Source of the DNA: Clostridium paridis
Lineage (GTDB): Bacteria > Bacillota > Clostridia > Clostridiales > Clostridiaceae
DNA length: 64,000 bases
Direction of reading: 5' to 3'
NCBI RefSeq assembly: GCF_016765615.1
Contig: NZ_JAESWA010000017.1
Span: 388,057 to 452,056 of the forward strand
The number at the start of each line of letters is the position of its first letter. The first letter of the stretch is position 1. Below, one piece after another: positions 26,724 to 35,489 of this stretch. Position numbers and translations under genes: made by a program. Under the pieces are notes generated by a model. It had not been told where the DNA came from. It saw only the letters and a list, made by a program, of their open reading frames with translations, and did not search any database.

Positions 26724-26972
26724 ATGGAAACTACAATAATGGCTATAACTATTGACCCTAGAACTGCGCATGCTCCACAAGTTCAAACTGTATTAACTAA
26801 ACATGGTTGCATTATTACAACAAGGCTTGGGTTACATGAGACTAGTGAAAAATCATGTTCTGAAAGAGGATTGATTCTTTTACATATCAATTCAGAATCA
26901 AATGAAGTTGAACAACTTGAAAATGAGCTAACAGAAATTGAAGGTGTTAATGTTAAATCTATGACTTTATAA
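26724..26972 (+). CDS. Small ACT-like protein (TM1266 / iron-only hydrogenase system regulator type)
   Basis: An 82-residue protein with a ferredoxin-like beta-alpha-beta pattern: TIMAITIDPRTAHAPQVQ, then 'VLTKHGCIITTRLGLHE', then RGLILLHINSE, 'LENELTEIEGVNVKSM'. This matches the small TM1266-like family often called putative iron-only hydrogenase system regulator, although it is more divergent and no hydrogenase maturase is nearby. The ATG at 26724 has GGAGG 8 nt upstream. Moderate certainty. Confidence 0.6.
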   Translation: METTIMAITIDPRTAHAPQVQTVLTKHGCIITTRLGLHETSEKSCSERGLILLHINSESNEVEQLENELTEIEGVNVKSMTL

Positions 26973-27004
26973 AATAGCTAAATGACTTCTATTCAACATA
27001 AATT

Positions 27005-27033
27005 AAAGGAGCTTAGTAAAATCTAGCTCCTTT
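27005..27033. terminator. Bidirectional hairpin terminator
   Basis: A 9-bp stem AAAGGAGCT / AGCTCCTTT with an 11-nt loop between the ACT-like gene and a convergent gene that ends at 27032. Confidence 0.75.
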
Positions 27034-27598
27034 AACATTTAATTATTTTATAATCAATCTTCTTATTCATTATATTATATAAAGTGTCTACAAAAACCTT
27101 ACTTCCTTCTAATGTATTATAATACACGGCTATTTGTTTTGGATCAAAGCCTTCGATTACTTCGTCTTTTATTTCAACCTTTGGTAATATATAACGAACT
27201 CTAGTTATATTACCATACTTATCTATTCCAATTATTAATTTATCTCCAGCTTTTAGTGTAAACATTGAATTGGGATAAAGTATATTTTGTACTATTCCTA
27301 GACCATCTTCAACCTTAAATGGAAGTGCATATACACTCCAAACATTAGCTATTTTGATATGCTCACATACCAAGATAATATTACCTACCCAAGTAATTAC
27401 TGCCCCCGCAGCAGTTATATATTTATGAATATTTTTTAAGTTTCCAGTTCCTATTGGTGCTCCTTGATCTCCAATAATGCTTGTTACTTGAATAGTCCCT
27501 GCTCCATCACAAGGCAAGGTGTAATCTGGTCTATTTCCATCATCAACTGAACAAGTGTATCTCTTTAGGCAAACACATCTTTTTAAGCAATGTCTCAT
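27032..27598 (-). CDS. Protein of unknown function
   Basis: A 188-residue protein not recognised. It has a Cys-rich N-terminus (Cys 4, 8, 10, 16 in RHCLKRCVCLKRYTCS) and a further Cys 30 in LPCDGAG. The middle is glycine- and hydrophobic-rich (ITAAGAVITWVGNIILVCEH), but not clearly a membrane helix. No signal peptide. AAGGAGATG precedes the ATG. Cys-rich ends of this type occur in spore coat proteins, but this is only a suggestion. Confidence 0.6.
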   Translation of the reverse strand: MRHCLKRCVCLKRYTCSVDDGNRPDYTLPCDGAGTIQVTSIIGDQGAPIGTGNLKNIHKYITAAGAVITWVGNIILVCEHIKIANVWSVYALPFKVEDGLGIVQNILYPNSMFTLKAGDKLIIGIDKYGNITRVRYILPKVEIKDEVIEGFDPKQIAVYYNTLEGSKVFVDTLYNIMNKKIDYKIIKC

Positions 27599-27679
27599 AT
27601 TATTTTCATCTCCTTAATTTAATAATATGAAACCTAAAATATATTTGTTCGATACATTAATTTAACTATTAAGTTCTAT

Positions 27680-28567
27680 CTATCCTAATGGAAACTTTAC
27701 TTGAATGTCTAGTTTATCATCCACTAATGTCGCTTCTACGCTTCCGCCTATCTGGTCTACTAAAATCTTTACGATGGATAAGCCTAATCCCGTGCTATTA
27801 TTCCTTGCTTTATCTCCAGTATAGAACCGTTCAAATATTCTATTAACCTCTATCTTCTTAGAATCTTCAACTGGATTTCTAAATGATATTACCGCATCTT
27901 TCTTTTTTAACACTTTAACTTCTATATCTCCGCTTGAATGCTGAATGCAATTTCTTATTAGATTTTGAATGATTCTCTTAACCATTTCTTTATCAACATA
28001 TACATAAATAGGTGGTGTTTCTTCAAATTTTAGCTTCAAATTCCTTTCCTCTAATGAAGGAATAGATGAAACTAAGCATTCTGTCACCATTTTTGTTATG
28101 TTTATGGATTCTAATTTAAGTTCTGGATCTGTATTTATAAGGTATGAATACTCGAAAAAATACTCAATTAATTTTCCTAATTCTTGCGTATGTTTTTGAG
28201 CAATTTCAAGCTTATTTCGCTGATTATCATTTAATTCACTTTTTTCCATAAGCTGCTGATATCCCTTTATAGCAGTTAATGGTGTACGTAAATCATGTGA
28301 AATATTAGCGATTAACTCCTTAACCCGCTTCTCCTCATTAACACTTTTAAGACGGAGGGTTTCCTCCGCCTTAAGGCATCTATTTATATTTGCCCCCAAA
28401 GTATTTAGTTTTCTACTTTGAAGTGCTAAACTTATTGGTTGACGCGTTTTGTCTTGTAGCCTTTTATCTAATTGCTTATTTATATTTTTAAGTTGCAGCT
28501 CCATAAAGACTATATATATTGCGAGCAAAATTATTATAATTATTAAAATGCAAACTGCAACCATCAT
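27680..28567 (-). CDS. Sensor histidine kinase (single membrane anchor)
   Basis: A 295-residue kinase with one N-terminal membrane helix (about 2-22). The H-box is ANISHDLRTPLTA with the phospho-accepting His 91. The ATPase domain has the N-box 'RIIQNLIRNCIQHS', and the C-terminal 'NSTGLGLSIVKILV' G-box. There is almost no extracytoplasmic sensor, which is typical of kinases that sense through a partner transporter. It is the fourth gene of an RR-ATPase-permease-HK operon, 20 bp after the permease gene. Confidence 0.9.
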   Translation of the reverse strand: MMVAVCILIIIIILLAIYIVFMELQLKNINKQLDKRLQDKTRQPISLALQSRKLNTLGANINRCLKAEETLRLKSVNEEKRVKELIANISHDLRTPLTAIKGYQQLMEKSELNDNQRNKLEIAQKHTQELGKLIEYFFEYSYLINTDPELKLESINITKMVTECLVSSIPSLEERNLKLKFEETPPIYVYVDKEMVKRIIQNLIRNCIQHSSGDIEVKVLKKKDAVISFRNPVEDSKKIEVNRIFERFYTGDKARNNSTGLGLSIVKILVDQIGGSVEATLVDDKLDIQVKFPLG

Positions 28568-28587
28568 AAGCTTTTACCAACCTTTCA

Positions 28588-29385
28588 TTACTTAATTTCT
28601 GCTTTTCTAAAAACACTATATGAAACAAGCATCATAATGACTATAAATGCTAAACTAACAATAAGCGCTTTAAATATATCTCCTACTCCAGAATCCAAAG
28701 TTAAAAAAGTATAGTTTCCTCCATATGGTGTCCAAGAGAAAATATCACTTAGCACTTGAAACTTATCTTTTAGACCTACTAATTGAGCAAAAAGAATAGT
28801 AATTCCATAATAAATAGCAATAACAAATACTGGTCTTCTGATAGTAAGCGAAATTGGTATACATATACTTAATTGAGCACCATATACAACTATCAATGTT
28901 AAGATTATCGCAACAAGTTTCCCTACATAACTTAATGTCAAGGTTACTCCAGAATTCCTAGTAATCAAGTTTAAAAAACCTACTCCTACTGAACCCATAC
29001 TAAATTCTAAACCTGAGTTTAAAGAAATTACTGCTACTAATGCATAGGGGATTAATAGAATTCCTATAGAAATTAAAAACACAATTGATTTTCCTGCAAT
29101 AACTGTACCCCTACTATATCCGCTGGAAATTGCTGTATGAATAACTTTATTATCAAAATCACCACATATGAATATCCCTGCAATAACAGCACCAATAATG
29201 CTCATCATATTTATATCTGAGAACATAAATCCTATTCCAGTCATGCTTTTGTCAATCGTCCCTTTAGGAATAAAATAGGCCATCAGTGCCATTACAATTG
29301 AGCTAAATGTTGTAATTCCAACAAGAACTTTAACAGCAAATGACTTTCTTAACTTAAATATGTCTGCTTGGATTAAATTAAGCAC
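28588..29385 (-). CDS. ABC-2 type transporter permease
   Basis: A 265-residue protein with six hydrophobic segments and the N-terminal 'LIQADIFKLRKSFAVKVLVG' typical of lantibiotic-immunity/bacitracin-type ABC-2 permeases. The GTG at 29385 is chosen because GGAGG lies 8 nt upstream; this leaves an 8-bp overlap with the ATPase gene. It forms an exporter or sensor complex with the ATPase gene before it. Confidence 0.85.
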   Translation of the reverse strand: MLNLIQADIFKLRKSFAVKVLVGITTFSSIVMALMAYFIPKGTIDKSMTGIGFMFSDINMMSIIGAVIAGIFICGDFDNKVIHTAISSGYSRGTVIAGKSIVFLISIGILLIPYALVAVISLNSGLEFSMGSVGVGFLNLITRNSGVTLTLSYVGKLVAIILTLIVVYGAQLSICIPISLTIRRPVFVIAIYYGITILFAQLVGLKDKFQVLSDIFSWTPYGGNYTFLTLDSGVGDIFKALIVSLAFIVIMMLVSYSVFRKAEIK

Positions 29386-30307
29386 TTTGCCCACCTCCTA
29401 TAACTGAAATAAAGAAGTTCTCAAGAGTATCTCCTTCAACTGAAAAATTTGTAACTATTATCTCATTATCATAAATAGCTTTAGCTACAGTTTTTTTATC
29501 ATCAAGATAATCATATAGCTTTACACTTTTATCAGGCATGACTTTATAGTTTGTTGTATTTAACTTCATCTCTAAGACTCTTGCTAGTTTTTCTGTTTCA
29601 TCACATTTAATAAGAATATGATGCTTGGACTTTTCCTCCAGTTCAGAATGTGTTAAAGTCTGCTTAATTTCCCCTTTATGAATAATAATATAATCTGTTG
29701 CAGTCTGATATAACTCCGGCAAATTATGACTTGATATTAGTATTGTCATTTGCTTATCTTCACATAATTTTTTTAATAGATTTCTTATTTCCACAACTCC
29801 CATTGGATCTAGTCCATTAATTGGCTCATCTAATATAAGAAATTCAGGATTTCCTATTAGAGCAATAGCAATCCCTAAGCGTTGCTTCATTCCTAATGAA
29901 AAGTTTTTTGCTTTCTTTTTCCCTGTTTCACTTAAGCCCACTAACTCTAAGAGTTCATCTTCTATCTCCTTATTTGGAATCCCTTTCATTACTCTATAAA
30001 GTCTTAAGTTTTCTTTTGCAGTCATGTTAAGTGTAATGCTAGGATATTCAATCATGCATCCAAGTCTTTTTCTTTCCTTTTGCAAAGACTTCTCCTCTGC
30101 ATTTCCGAAGAGTTCAATACTTCCACTTGTCGGGAAAGAATGTCCTGCTATAATACGCATAAGTGTGGTTTTTCCTGCACCATTTTGTCCTATAAGTCCA
30201 TATATTTTACCCTCTTCTAATGTAAGAGACACATCGCTTAAAGATTTTATTCCATTATAGCTTTTAGTCAGGTTATTTGCTTTAAAAACATATTCTTTCA
30301 TTTTCAT
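29378..30307 (-). CDS. ABC transporter ATP-binding protein (BcrA-like)
   Basis: A 309-residue ATPase with Walker A GQNGAGKTT, Q-loop near 'MIEYPSITLNMTAKENL', signature FSLGMKQRLGIA and Walker B EFLILDEPINGLDP. The variant signature (SLGMKQR) and the C-terminal extension of about 80 residues are typical of BcrA/lantibiotic-immunity-type ATPases. The start is uncertain between 30307 and 30301; AAAGGAC and AGGTG both lie upstream. Confidence 0.9.
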   Translation of the reverse strand: MKMKEYVFKANNLTKSYNGIKSLSDVSLTLEEGKIYGLIGQNGAGKTTLMRIIAGHSFPTSGSIELFGNAEEKSLQKERKRLGCMIEYPSITLNMTAKENLRLYRVMKGIPNKEIEDELLELVGLSETGKKKAKNFSLGMKQRLGIAIALIGNPEFLILDEPINGLDPMGVVEIRNLLKKLCEDKQMTILISSHNLPELYQTATDYIIIHKGEIKQTLTHSELEEKSKHHILIKCDETEKLARVLEMKLNTTNYKVMPDKSVKLYDYLDDKKTVAKAIYDNEIIVTNFSVEGDTLENFFISVIGGGQSA

Positions 30308-30391
30308 CACCTGTCCTTTCTATAATCAGTTTAGTGTATAATGGTTTAGAAAAGGTTAAGCTATCCGAAAAGTTGTAAAGAAAAAGATAAT

Positions 30392-31072
30392 TTATTCTTT
30401 ATATAATCTATAACCTAGACCCCATACAGTTTCTATATATTCTTCTTCTGGATTTGCTTTTTTAAGTTTAGTACGTAAATTACTCATATGGGTTTTTACA
30501 GCATTATCATCTCCAAGATATTCTTCTTTCCATATGGATTCATATATATTACCTTTTGAAAATACCTTTCCTTGATTTTGCATTAATAGTTCAATTATTA
30601 AATACTCTTTGGCTGTTAAATCTAACTCACTATCATTAACTATAATGCTTTTTGTAGCGGTGTCTAACATCATATCCTTATACTGAAATATTTTATCTAC
30701 TTTCTTTTGTCTATTTAATCGTCTTAAATTTGTTGCTACTCTAGCTGCAACTTCACCTAAGTCAAAGGGTTTTGTAATATAGTCATCTGCTCCCAGTTTT
30801 AATAAATCAATTTTAGTTCCAACCATATCTTTAGCCGATATAATAATCACAGGTATATCTGAGAAATCTCTAATTTCTCTTAAAATCTCATCCCCACTTT
30901 TATAAGGAAGCATAATATCTAATAAAATTAAGTCATACTCGTGAGTTTTAGCTTCCTTAATTCCCTCAATACCATTAAAAGATGATTTTATTAAATACCC
31001 TTCAGAACTTAATGCTTCTGCTAACATCATATTTACATCTTTATTGTCTTCAATAATAAGTATTTTTTCCAT
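30392..31072 (-). CDS. OmpR-family response regulator
   Basis: A 226-residue regulator. The receiver domain has Asp 8-9 acidic pocket residues, phospho-acceptor Asp 52 (LILLDIMLP) and Lys in 'DYITKPFDLGEV'. A winged-helix DNA-binding domain follows, ending 'KTHMSNLRTKLKKA', then 'YIETVWGLGYRLYKE'. The ATG at 31072 is chosen for GGGTGA upstream. It heads the operon with an ABC exporter and the kinase, an arrangement used for response to cell-wall-active peptides. Confidence 0.92.
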   Translation of the reverse strand: MEKILIIEDNKDVNMMLAEALSSEGYLIKSSFNGIEGIKEAKTHEYDLILLDIMLPYKSGDEILREIRDFSDIPVIIISAKDMVGTKIDLLKLGADDYITKPFDLGEVAARVATNLRRLNRQKKVDKIFQYKDMMLDTATKSIIVNDSELDLTAKEYLIIELLMQNQGKVFSKGNIYESIWKEEYLGDDNAVKTHMSNLRTKLKKANPEEEYIETVWGLGYRLYKE

Positions 31073-31181
31073 TTTATTCACCCAATTATTTTATATTTAT
31101 AAACTTATTAATTACCAAAATATCACTAATTATATCATAGGTATAAAATTCTATAAATAGAAACTCTTAATGTATACAGAA

Positions 31182-31212
31182 AAAGCAATAGGATGAGTTT
31201 TCCTATTGCTTT
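31182..31212 (-). terminator. Terminator of the lipoprotein gene
   Basis: A 12-bp perfect stem AAAGCAATAGGA / TCCTATTGCTTT, with TTTTTCTG following on the - strand. Confidence 0.8.
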
Positions 31213-31218
31213 AATTTA

Positions 31219-31929
31219 CTATTTATTAATCTTAACTGAAGTAGAGATATTCTCTTCTTTTCCTGAAGAATTGATAATATTAAATGTTACATTAATAGTT
31301 TTTGCAGACTTAAGTTCACTTCTAAATCCTGTTTTATCTAAGTCTAAATAGTAGTTAAATTCATAGCCTTTTCCCTTTTTTAGTTCAGATACTTTTTCTT
31401 CCTTTTCAGATGGATCAAGTACTTCATATAATTCATCTGCTGATAAACTTAAAACATTATTTGCTACTTTAAATACAGTCTTATCTGAGCTTATTGTATT
31501 AGTTGCCCAGCTCCAATTAAACTTTTTATTAGAACTTTCAGAACTAAACATAACTTTATTTATTTTAATGGCTTCATTCACATCAAATACTAACTTAATA
31601 TGGCCTTCTTTTTTTCCGTCTTCAAGGCAGTATATTTCTCCCCCTACTCTTCCCCAAAAGTCTTCATCTAGACCTAGCCAACTAGCTTCCTTAAATTCCA
31701 CACTTTTTACTTTTTTAGTTTCATTTGTATCTTTCGTATCTTTTTTATTATTTGCCTCTTTTTCTTCTGCAACCTTATTACTTGTATTAACAACAGCATC
31801 ATCTTGCGATTCTGCTGTCTTTTTATTGTCTTGATTATCAATTGCTTTATTATTACTACAACCAGTTGTTATAAATAATAATAAACCAAGTATGCTTAAT
31901 AAGAATACTTTTTCTTTAACTTTTTTCAT
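31219..31929 (-). CDS. Lipoprotein of unknown function
   Basis: A 236-residue protein with a lipoprotein signal peptide (lipobox TTGC, Cys 24). A low-complexity Lys/Asn/Asp/Glu linker (about 25-75) leads into a beta-rich domain of unknown family (from 'KSVEFKEASWLGLDEDFWGRV'-like sequence at about 74). It ends with 'AKTINVTFNIINSSGKEEN', which resembles DUF5067/Ig-like lipoproteins, though I cannot assign it. GGAGG precedes the ATG. Confidence 0.75.
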   Translation of the reverse strand: MKKVKEKVFLLSILGLLLFITTGCSNNKAIDNQDNKKTAESQDDAVVNTSNKVAEEKEANNKKDTKDTNETKKVKSVEFKEASWLGLDEDFWGRVGGEIYCLEDGKKEGHIKLVFDVNEAIKINKVMFSSESSNKKFNWSWATNTISSDKTVFKVANNVLSLSADELYEVLDPSEKEEKVSELKKGKGYEFNYYLDLDKTGFRSELKSAKTINVTFNIINSSGKEENISTSVKINK

Positions 31930-32043
31930 TAATTAAGCCTCCAATTTTTTTTAGTATTATACATTATATAAACATATCCATAATTTAGAATATAAATACA
32001 TTATTACCAACTTCTCAAGTATGTTTCAAAAGTATATAAAAAA

Positions 32044-32072
32044 AACAATAGGGCTACTTGAGCCCTATTGTT
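32044..32072 (-). terminator. Terminator of the 48-residue gene
   Basis: A 12-bp perfect stem AACAATAGGGCT / AGCCCTATTGTT, with TTTTTTTATA following on the - strand. The stop codon of the gene lies inside the stem. Confidence 0.8.
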
Positions 32073-32211
32073 TTGCTTTACTCATAAAATTACTACTATT
32101 TGAGTTTGACTTATTTTCTTCAGTATTTAAAACATCAATATCATTAGTAAAGCCTCTATAATTTATAGCTTTATTTGTTTTATTATTTTTATTATTTTTA
32201 TTTCTGTTCAT
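32065..32211 (-). CDS. Small hydrophilic protein (48 residues)
   Basis: A short frame with AAGGGAG 6 nt before its ATG and a dedicated terminator overlapping its stop. The N-terminus is Asn/Lys-rich (MNRNKNNKNNKTNKAINY), followed by GFTNDIDVLNTEENKSN and a Ser/Asn-rich end. No membrane segment. Family not recognised. The 32212-32391 stretch upstream holds only a possible terminator and a very short open frame, listed separately. Confidence 0.6.
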   Translation of the reverse strand: MNRNKNNKNNKTNKAINYRGFTNDIDVLNTEENKSNSNSSNFMSKAKQ

Positions 32212-32335
32212 ATTATACTCCCTTCACGATAAACTAATTTTTTTAATAAATTATCCTTCATAGTTTTTGCATATTTAATTGCTATATGTGTGGAAGTTTT
32301 TTCACCTTAGAACTTATTACTATATAAAATAAAGC

Positions 32336-32356
32336 CAGAGATTATATAAATCTCTG
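32336..32356 (-). terminator. Probable weak terminator
   Basis: An 8-bp stem CAGAGATT / AATCTCTG, followed on the - strand by GCTTTATTTTA. It lies downstream of the 16-codon frame. Confidence 0.5.
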
Positions 32357-32391
32357 ACCACAAGATAAGTGTACTTCTGGAGACTTTAACT

Positions 32392-32442
32392 TCATTTTCG
32401 GAGTAATCCTAAAATATAGTTGTTATCAAAATCTGTTCCCAT
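32392..32442 (-). CDS. Possible 16-residue peptide gene
   Basis: An open frame encoding MGTDFDNNYILGLLRK, with a strong AGAGAGGTG ribosome binding site 8 nt upstream of its ATG and a hairpin terminator about 35 bp beyond the stop. The quality of the translation signal relative to length is the only evidence. It could be a genuine micropeptide or a chance start. Confidence 0.35.
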   Translation of the reverse strand: MGTDFDNNYILGLLRK

Positions 32443-32518
32443 AAGAATCACCTCTCTCAGATTATATTATGTGCAATATAAAGTTAACTATACATGAAGT
32501 TTAAGTTTAGTAAAACTC

Positions 32519-33205
32519 TTATTTTATTCCTAATTTTTCTCTTAATTCTGTTATTTCCGTAGAACTTGCAAGCATGTTTATATCTTTCCTGTCGACAACT
32601 ACTTCTCCACTTGAATTAATTGAAGCTATATGAGTTTCTCCATTAGTGTATATATCTCTATTATCATTTTTATCTAATTCATCAACAACAATTGCATAAT
32701 ATAGATTATTATTGCCGTCTATAAATATTGCTAAATCAGATGCAAATTCATATCTTCTATTTTGTCTACTTTTCTTATAATAATCATCAATCACAAGATA
32801 AACCTCAAATTTATCTAGTTTTTGTAGTTCATCCTTTAATTTTTTATTTTTATCTTCTTCTTTTTGTTTTTCTATTTTTTCTTTTTCAAGCTGTTCAGCC
32901 CTACTAACCTCACTTTTAATATTTCCTTCTAATTCACTAATTTGTGCTTCTACTTCTTTAAACTTTTTTTCTTCTATTAATGATTCACATTCACTAATCT
33001 TAATTTCAATTTCATTCTTCTGAATAGCTGTTAATTTTGATAAATCAATATCCTCTACTTCTTTTAAATTTTTATTTAAGATATTTATGTTTTCTTTAAT
33101 TGATTTGTTTTTATTATATATAAATATAATTGCAATAAATAATACAACTAGAACTATACCACAAATAACCCATAATACTTTACTATTTCTATTTAGCTTT
33201 ATCAT
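32519..33205 (-). CDS. Membrane-anchored coiled-coil protein of unknown function
   Basis: A 228-residue protein with one N-terminal membrane helix (about 10-30), a charged coiled coil (about 33-130, Lys/Glu-rich) and a C-terminal beta-type domain ('FEVYLVIDDYYKKSRQNRRY', then 'NNNLYYAIVVDEL'). AAAGGAGGT precedes the ATG. The topology suggests an extracytoplasmic domain held away from the membrane. Family not recognised. Confidence 0.7.
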   Translation of the reverse strand: MIKLNRNSKVLWVICGIVLVVLFIAIIFIYNKNKSIKENINILNKNLKEVEDIDLSKLTAIQKNEIEIKISECESLIEEKKFKEVEAQISELEGNIKSEVSRAEQLEKEKIEKQKEEDKNKKLKDELQKLDKFEVYLVIDDYYKKSRQNRRYEFASDLAIFIDGNNNLYYAIVVDELDKNDNRDIYTNGETHIASINSSGEVVVDRKDINMLASSTEITELREKLGIK

Positions 33206-33295
33206 ATTACCTCCTTTTGAATGATTTTATTATTACTCATTAAGATTATATTTATATATATGAACTAATATTTATAAGTTCCATAAAAACAAAAA

Positions 33296-33333
33296 AATAC
33301 TCAAGGGATAAATCTAATTATCCTTTGAGTATT
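33296..33333 (-). terminator. Terminator of hcp
   Basis: A 16-bp stem with one G-T wobble (starting AATACTCAAGG) and a 6-nt loop. It is followed on the - strand by a run of seven T. Confidence 0.88.
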
Positions 33334-33346
33334 TATAATTATTTTA

Positions 33347-35050
33347 TTAGCTTTCCATAAACATCTTCATATCATCTTCAACATTAGTGATTCCACCAAT
33401 ACCAAAGTTATCTACTAATACCTTAGCAACATTTGGTGAAAGGAATGCTGGAAGTGTTGGTCCTAAATGAATGTTCTTAACACCTAAGTATAATAATGAT
33501 AATAATACAATTACAGCTTTTTGTTCATACCAAGCTATGTTGTATGATATAGGTAATTCATTAACACTCTTTAATCCAAATACTTCTTGCAGTTTTAAAG
33601 CTATTACAACTAATGAATATGAATCATTACATTGTCCAGCATCTAATACTCTTGGAATTCCGCCAATATCACCTAGGTTTAACTTGTTATATTTATATTT
33701 AGCACAACCTGCTGTTAAAATAACTGTATCTTTTGGTAACTTTTCTGCAAATTCTGTGTAGTAATTTCTTGATTTAGCTCTTCCATCACAACCAGCCATT
33801 ACAAAGAATCTCTTTATTGCACCAGTTTTAACTGCATCTACAACTTTATCTGCTAGTGCTAAAACTTGGTTATGAGCAAATCCACCAACGATTTGTCCTT
33901 TTTCAATTTCAGTTGGAGCTTTACATTTCTTAGCCATTTCAATGACTTTTGAGAAATCTTTTGTTCCATCTGCTTTAGCTTCTATGTGAGCACATCCTGG
34001 CATTCCAGTAGCTCCAGTTGTAAATAATCTATCTTTATATGAATCCTTAGGTATAACTATGCAATTAGTAGTCATAAGAATTGCTCCGTTAAACTTTTCG
34101 AATTCTTCTTTTTGTTTCCACCATGCGTTACCATAGTTTCCTGCAAAGTGGCTATATTTTTTAAACTTTGGATAGTATTGTCCAGCAAGCATTTCTCCGT
34201 GAGTATATACGTCTACTCCAGTTCCTTCTGTTTGCTCAAGTAACAATTCTAAATCTCTTAGATCATGTCCTGATATTAATATTCCTGGGTTTTTTCTAAC
34301 TCCAATATCTACTGTTGTTATTTCAGGGTGTCCATAAGTTTCAGTATTAGCTTTATCAAGTAATGCCATACCATCTACACCAAATTTTCCTGCTTCTAAT
34401 GCAAGTGCAACTAAATTGTCAACAGTTAAACTATCATCTATTGTAGCTGCTAATGCTTTTGACATAAACGCATGAACTTCTTCATTATTGTATTTTAAGT
34501 TCATAGCGTGCTTCATGTAAGCAGATAATCCCTTAAGTCCATAAGTTATAAGTTCTCTTAAACTTCTTATATCTTCATTCTCTGTTGCAAGTACTCCAAC
34601 TTTTTCAGCTTTAGCATCAAATGCTATAGTATTATCAGCTGTCCATGCTACTGCATCTGGCATGATAACTTCTGTTGTTTGCATTCCAAATATTTTTTTG
34701 AAGAAACCTCCTGTAATTCTTACTTCTCCAACTTGGCCGCCAGCTTTAACAACTTTATGCTTTAACGCTTCTCTTAATCTTAAAGTTTCTTTTACTCTAT
34801 CTAAAATAGAATCTCTATCAAAATTTGCATTTGTAATTGTAGTGAATAAATTCTCTACTATATATTTATCAACTTTAGCATCTGTAACTCCAACTTTTCT
34901 ACCTTCATTACTTACTATAGCTAGTCCCTTAGTTACATATATTAATAAATCTTGAGCTTTTGCTACATGCTCGTCTTTACCACATACTCCTACTTTAGTA
35001 CAACCTTTGCACCCAGCAGTTTCTTGACATTGATAACAAAACATTGACAT
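33347..35050 (-). CDS. hcp: Hybrid cluster protein / hydroxylamine reductase
   Basis: A 567-residue Hcp. The N-terminal Fe-S motif has Cys 5, 8, 17 and 23 ([13 protein letters not shown], then TKVGVCGK) with an extra Cys 14. Hybrid-cluster ligands are visible in '[12 protein letters not shown]', '[13 protein letters not shown]', TNCIVIP, '[13 protein letters not shown]' and '[11 protein letters not shown]'. The enzyme reduces NO or hydroxylamine and takes part in nitrosative stress defence. The ATG at 35050 is chosen for TAGGAGGAC; an upstream ATG would add 14 residues. A palindromic HcpR-type site lies about 85 bp upstream. Confidence 0.94.
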   Translation of the reverse strand: MSMFCYQCQETAGCKGCTKVGVCGKDEHVAKAQDLLIYVTKGLAIVSNEGRKVGVTDAKVDKYIVENLFTTITNANFDRDSILDRVKETLRLREALKHKVVKAGGQVGEVRITGGFFKKIFGMQTTEVIMPDAVAWTADNTIAFDAKAEKVGVLATENEDIRSLRELITYGLKGLSAYMKHAMNLKYNNEEVHAFMSKALAATIDDSLTVDNLVALALEAGKFGVDGMALLDKANTETYGHPEITTVDIGVRKNPGILISGHDLRDLELLLEQTEGTGVDVYTHGEMLAGQYYPKFKKYSHFAGNYGNAWWKQKEEFEKFNGAILMTTNCIVIPKDSYKDRLFTTGATGMPGCAHIEAKADGTKDFSKVIEMAKKCKAPTEIEKGQIVGGFAHNQVLALADKVVDAVKTGAIKRFFVMAGCDGRAKSRNYYTEFAEKLPKDTVILTAGCAKYKYNKLNLGDIGGIPRVLDAGQCNDSYSLVVIALKLQEVFGLKSVNELPISYNIAWYEQKAVIVLLSLLYLGVKNIHLGPTLPAFLSPNVAKVLVDNFGIGGITNVEDDMKMFMES

Positions 35051-35100
35051 ATTATGTCCTCCTATTTCTCTATTAGCTATTTCTATATTCAACGTTTTAA

Positions 35101-35142
35101 ATCATACTATATTACTTTGATTTATTCTGTAACTTAAGTTAC
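35101..35142 (-). promoter_or_regulatory. HcpR-type operator and promoter of hcp
   Basis: The perfect palindrome GTAACTTAAGTTAC (35129-35142) matches the GTAACnnnnGTTAC pattern recalled for the CRP/FNR-family regulator HcpR in clostridia. A -10-like TATGAT at 35106-35101 would place the transcription start near 35095. That puts the palindrome centre about 41 nt upstream, the usual activator (class II) position. The regulator gene itself is not in this window. Confidence 0.7.
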
Positions 35143-35191
35143 TAATAAAAAATTAATGATTTATTTTTTTATTTTTATTATTAAAAAAGTG

Positions 35192-35220
35192 TTTTCATAA
35201 TAATATTAAGGTGGTATAAT
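35192..35220 (+). promoter_or_regulatory. Promoter of tRNA-Gly
   Basis: TTTTCA (35192-35197) and TATAAT (35215-35220) are separated by 17 nt and lie 19 nt before the tRNA. Confidence 0.65.
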
Positions 35221-35239
35221 ATGGATGTGTTAAAAATAT

Positions 35240-35313
35240 GCGGGTGTAGCTCAATGGTAGAGCCCTAGCTTCCCAAGCTAGTTACGTGGGTTCGATTCCC
35301 ATCACCCGCTCCA
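35240..35313 (+). tRNA. tRNA-Gly (anticodon CCC)
   Basis: A complete cloverleaf. The acceptor stem is GCGGGTG / CACCCGC, the D arm GCTC..GAGC, and the anticodon stem CTAGC / GCTAG with loop TTCCCAA (anticodon CCC, reading GGG). The T arm has TTCGATT, and the 3' CCA is encoded. Length is 74 nt with CCA. Confidence 0.95.
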
Positions 35314-35351
35314 AAATAATAAGTATTGGTTAAGAACACTATAAGTAATTT

Positions 35352-35384
35352 AAGGACTTTGGATTTAATTAATCCTAAGTCCTT
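35352..35384 (+). terminator. Terminator of tRNA-Gly
   Basis: Stem AAGGACTT-T-GGATT / AATCC-T-AAGTCCTT, followed by TTTTTAT. Confidence 0.8.
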
Positions 35385-35489
35385 TTTTATATTCACTTAT
35401 CCTAATAAAATATATTTTCCTATACACTATCATTTATAAATTTATTTTCATATTATAAACCATGAAATTTATTACATTGGAGGAATTTT

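Noticed and set aside
35390..35489. A riboswitch ahead of the second ABC importer
   Set aside because: The 100 bp upstream is AT-rich with no THI, SAM, cobalamin or T-box core sequence, and the hairpin at 35352-35384 is the tRNA terminator.
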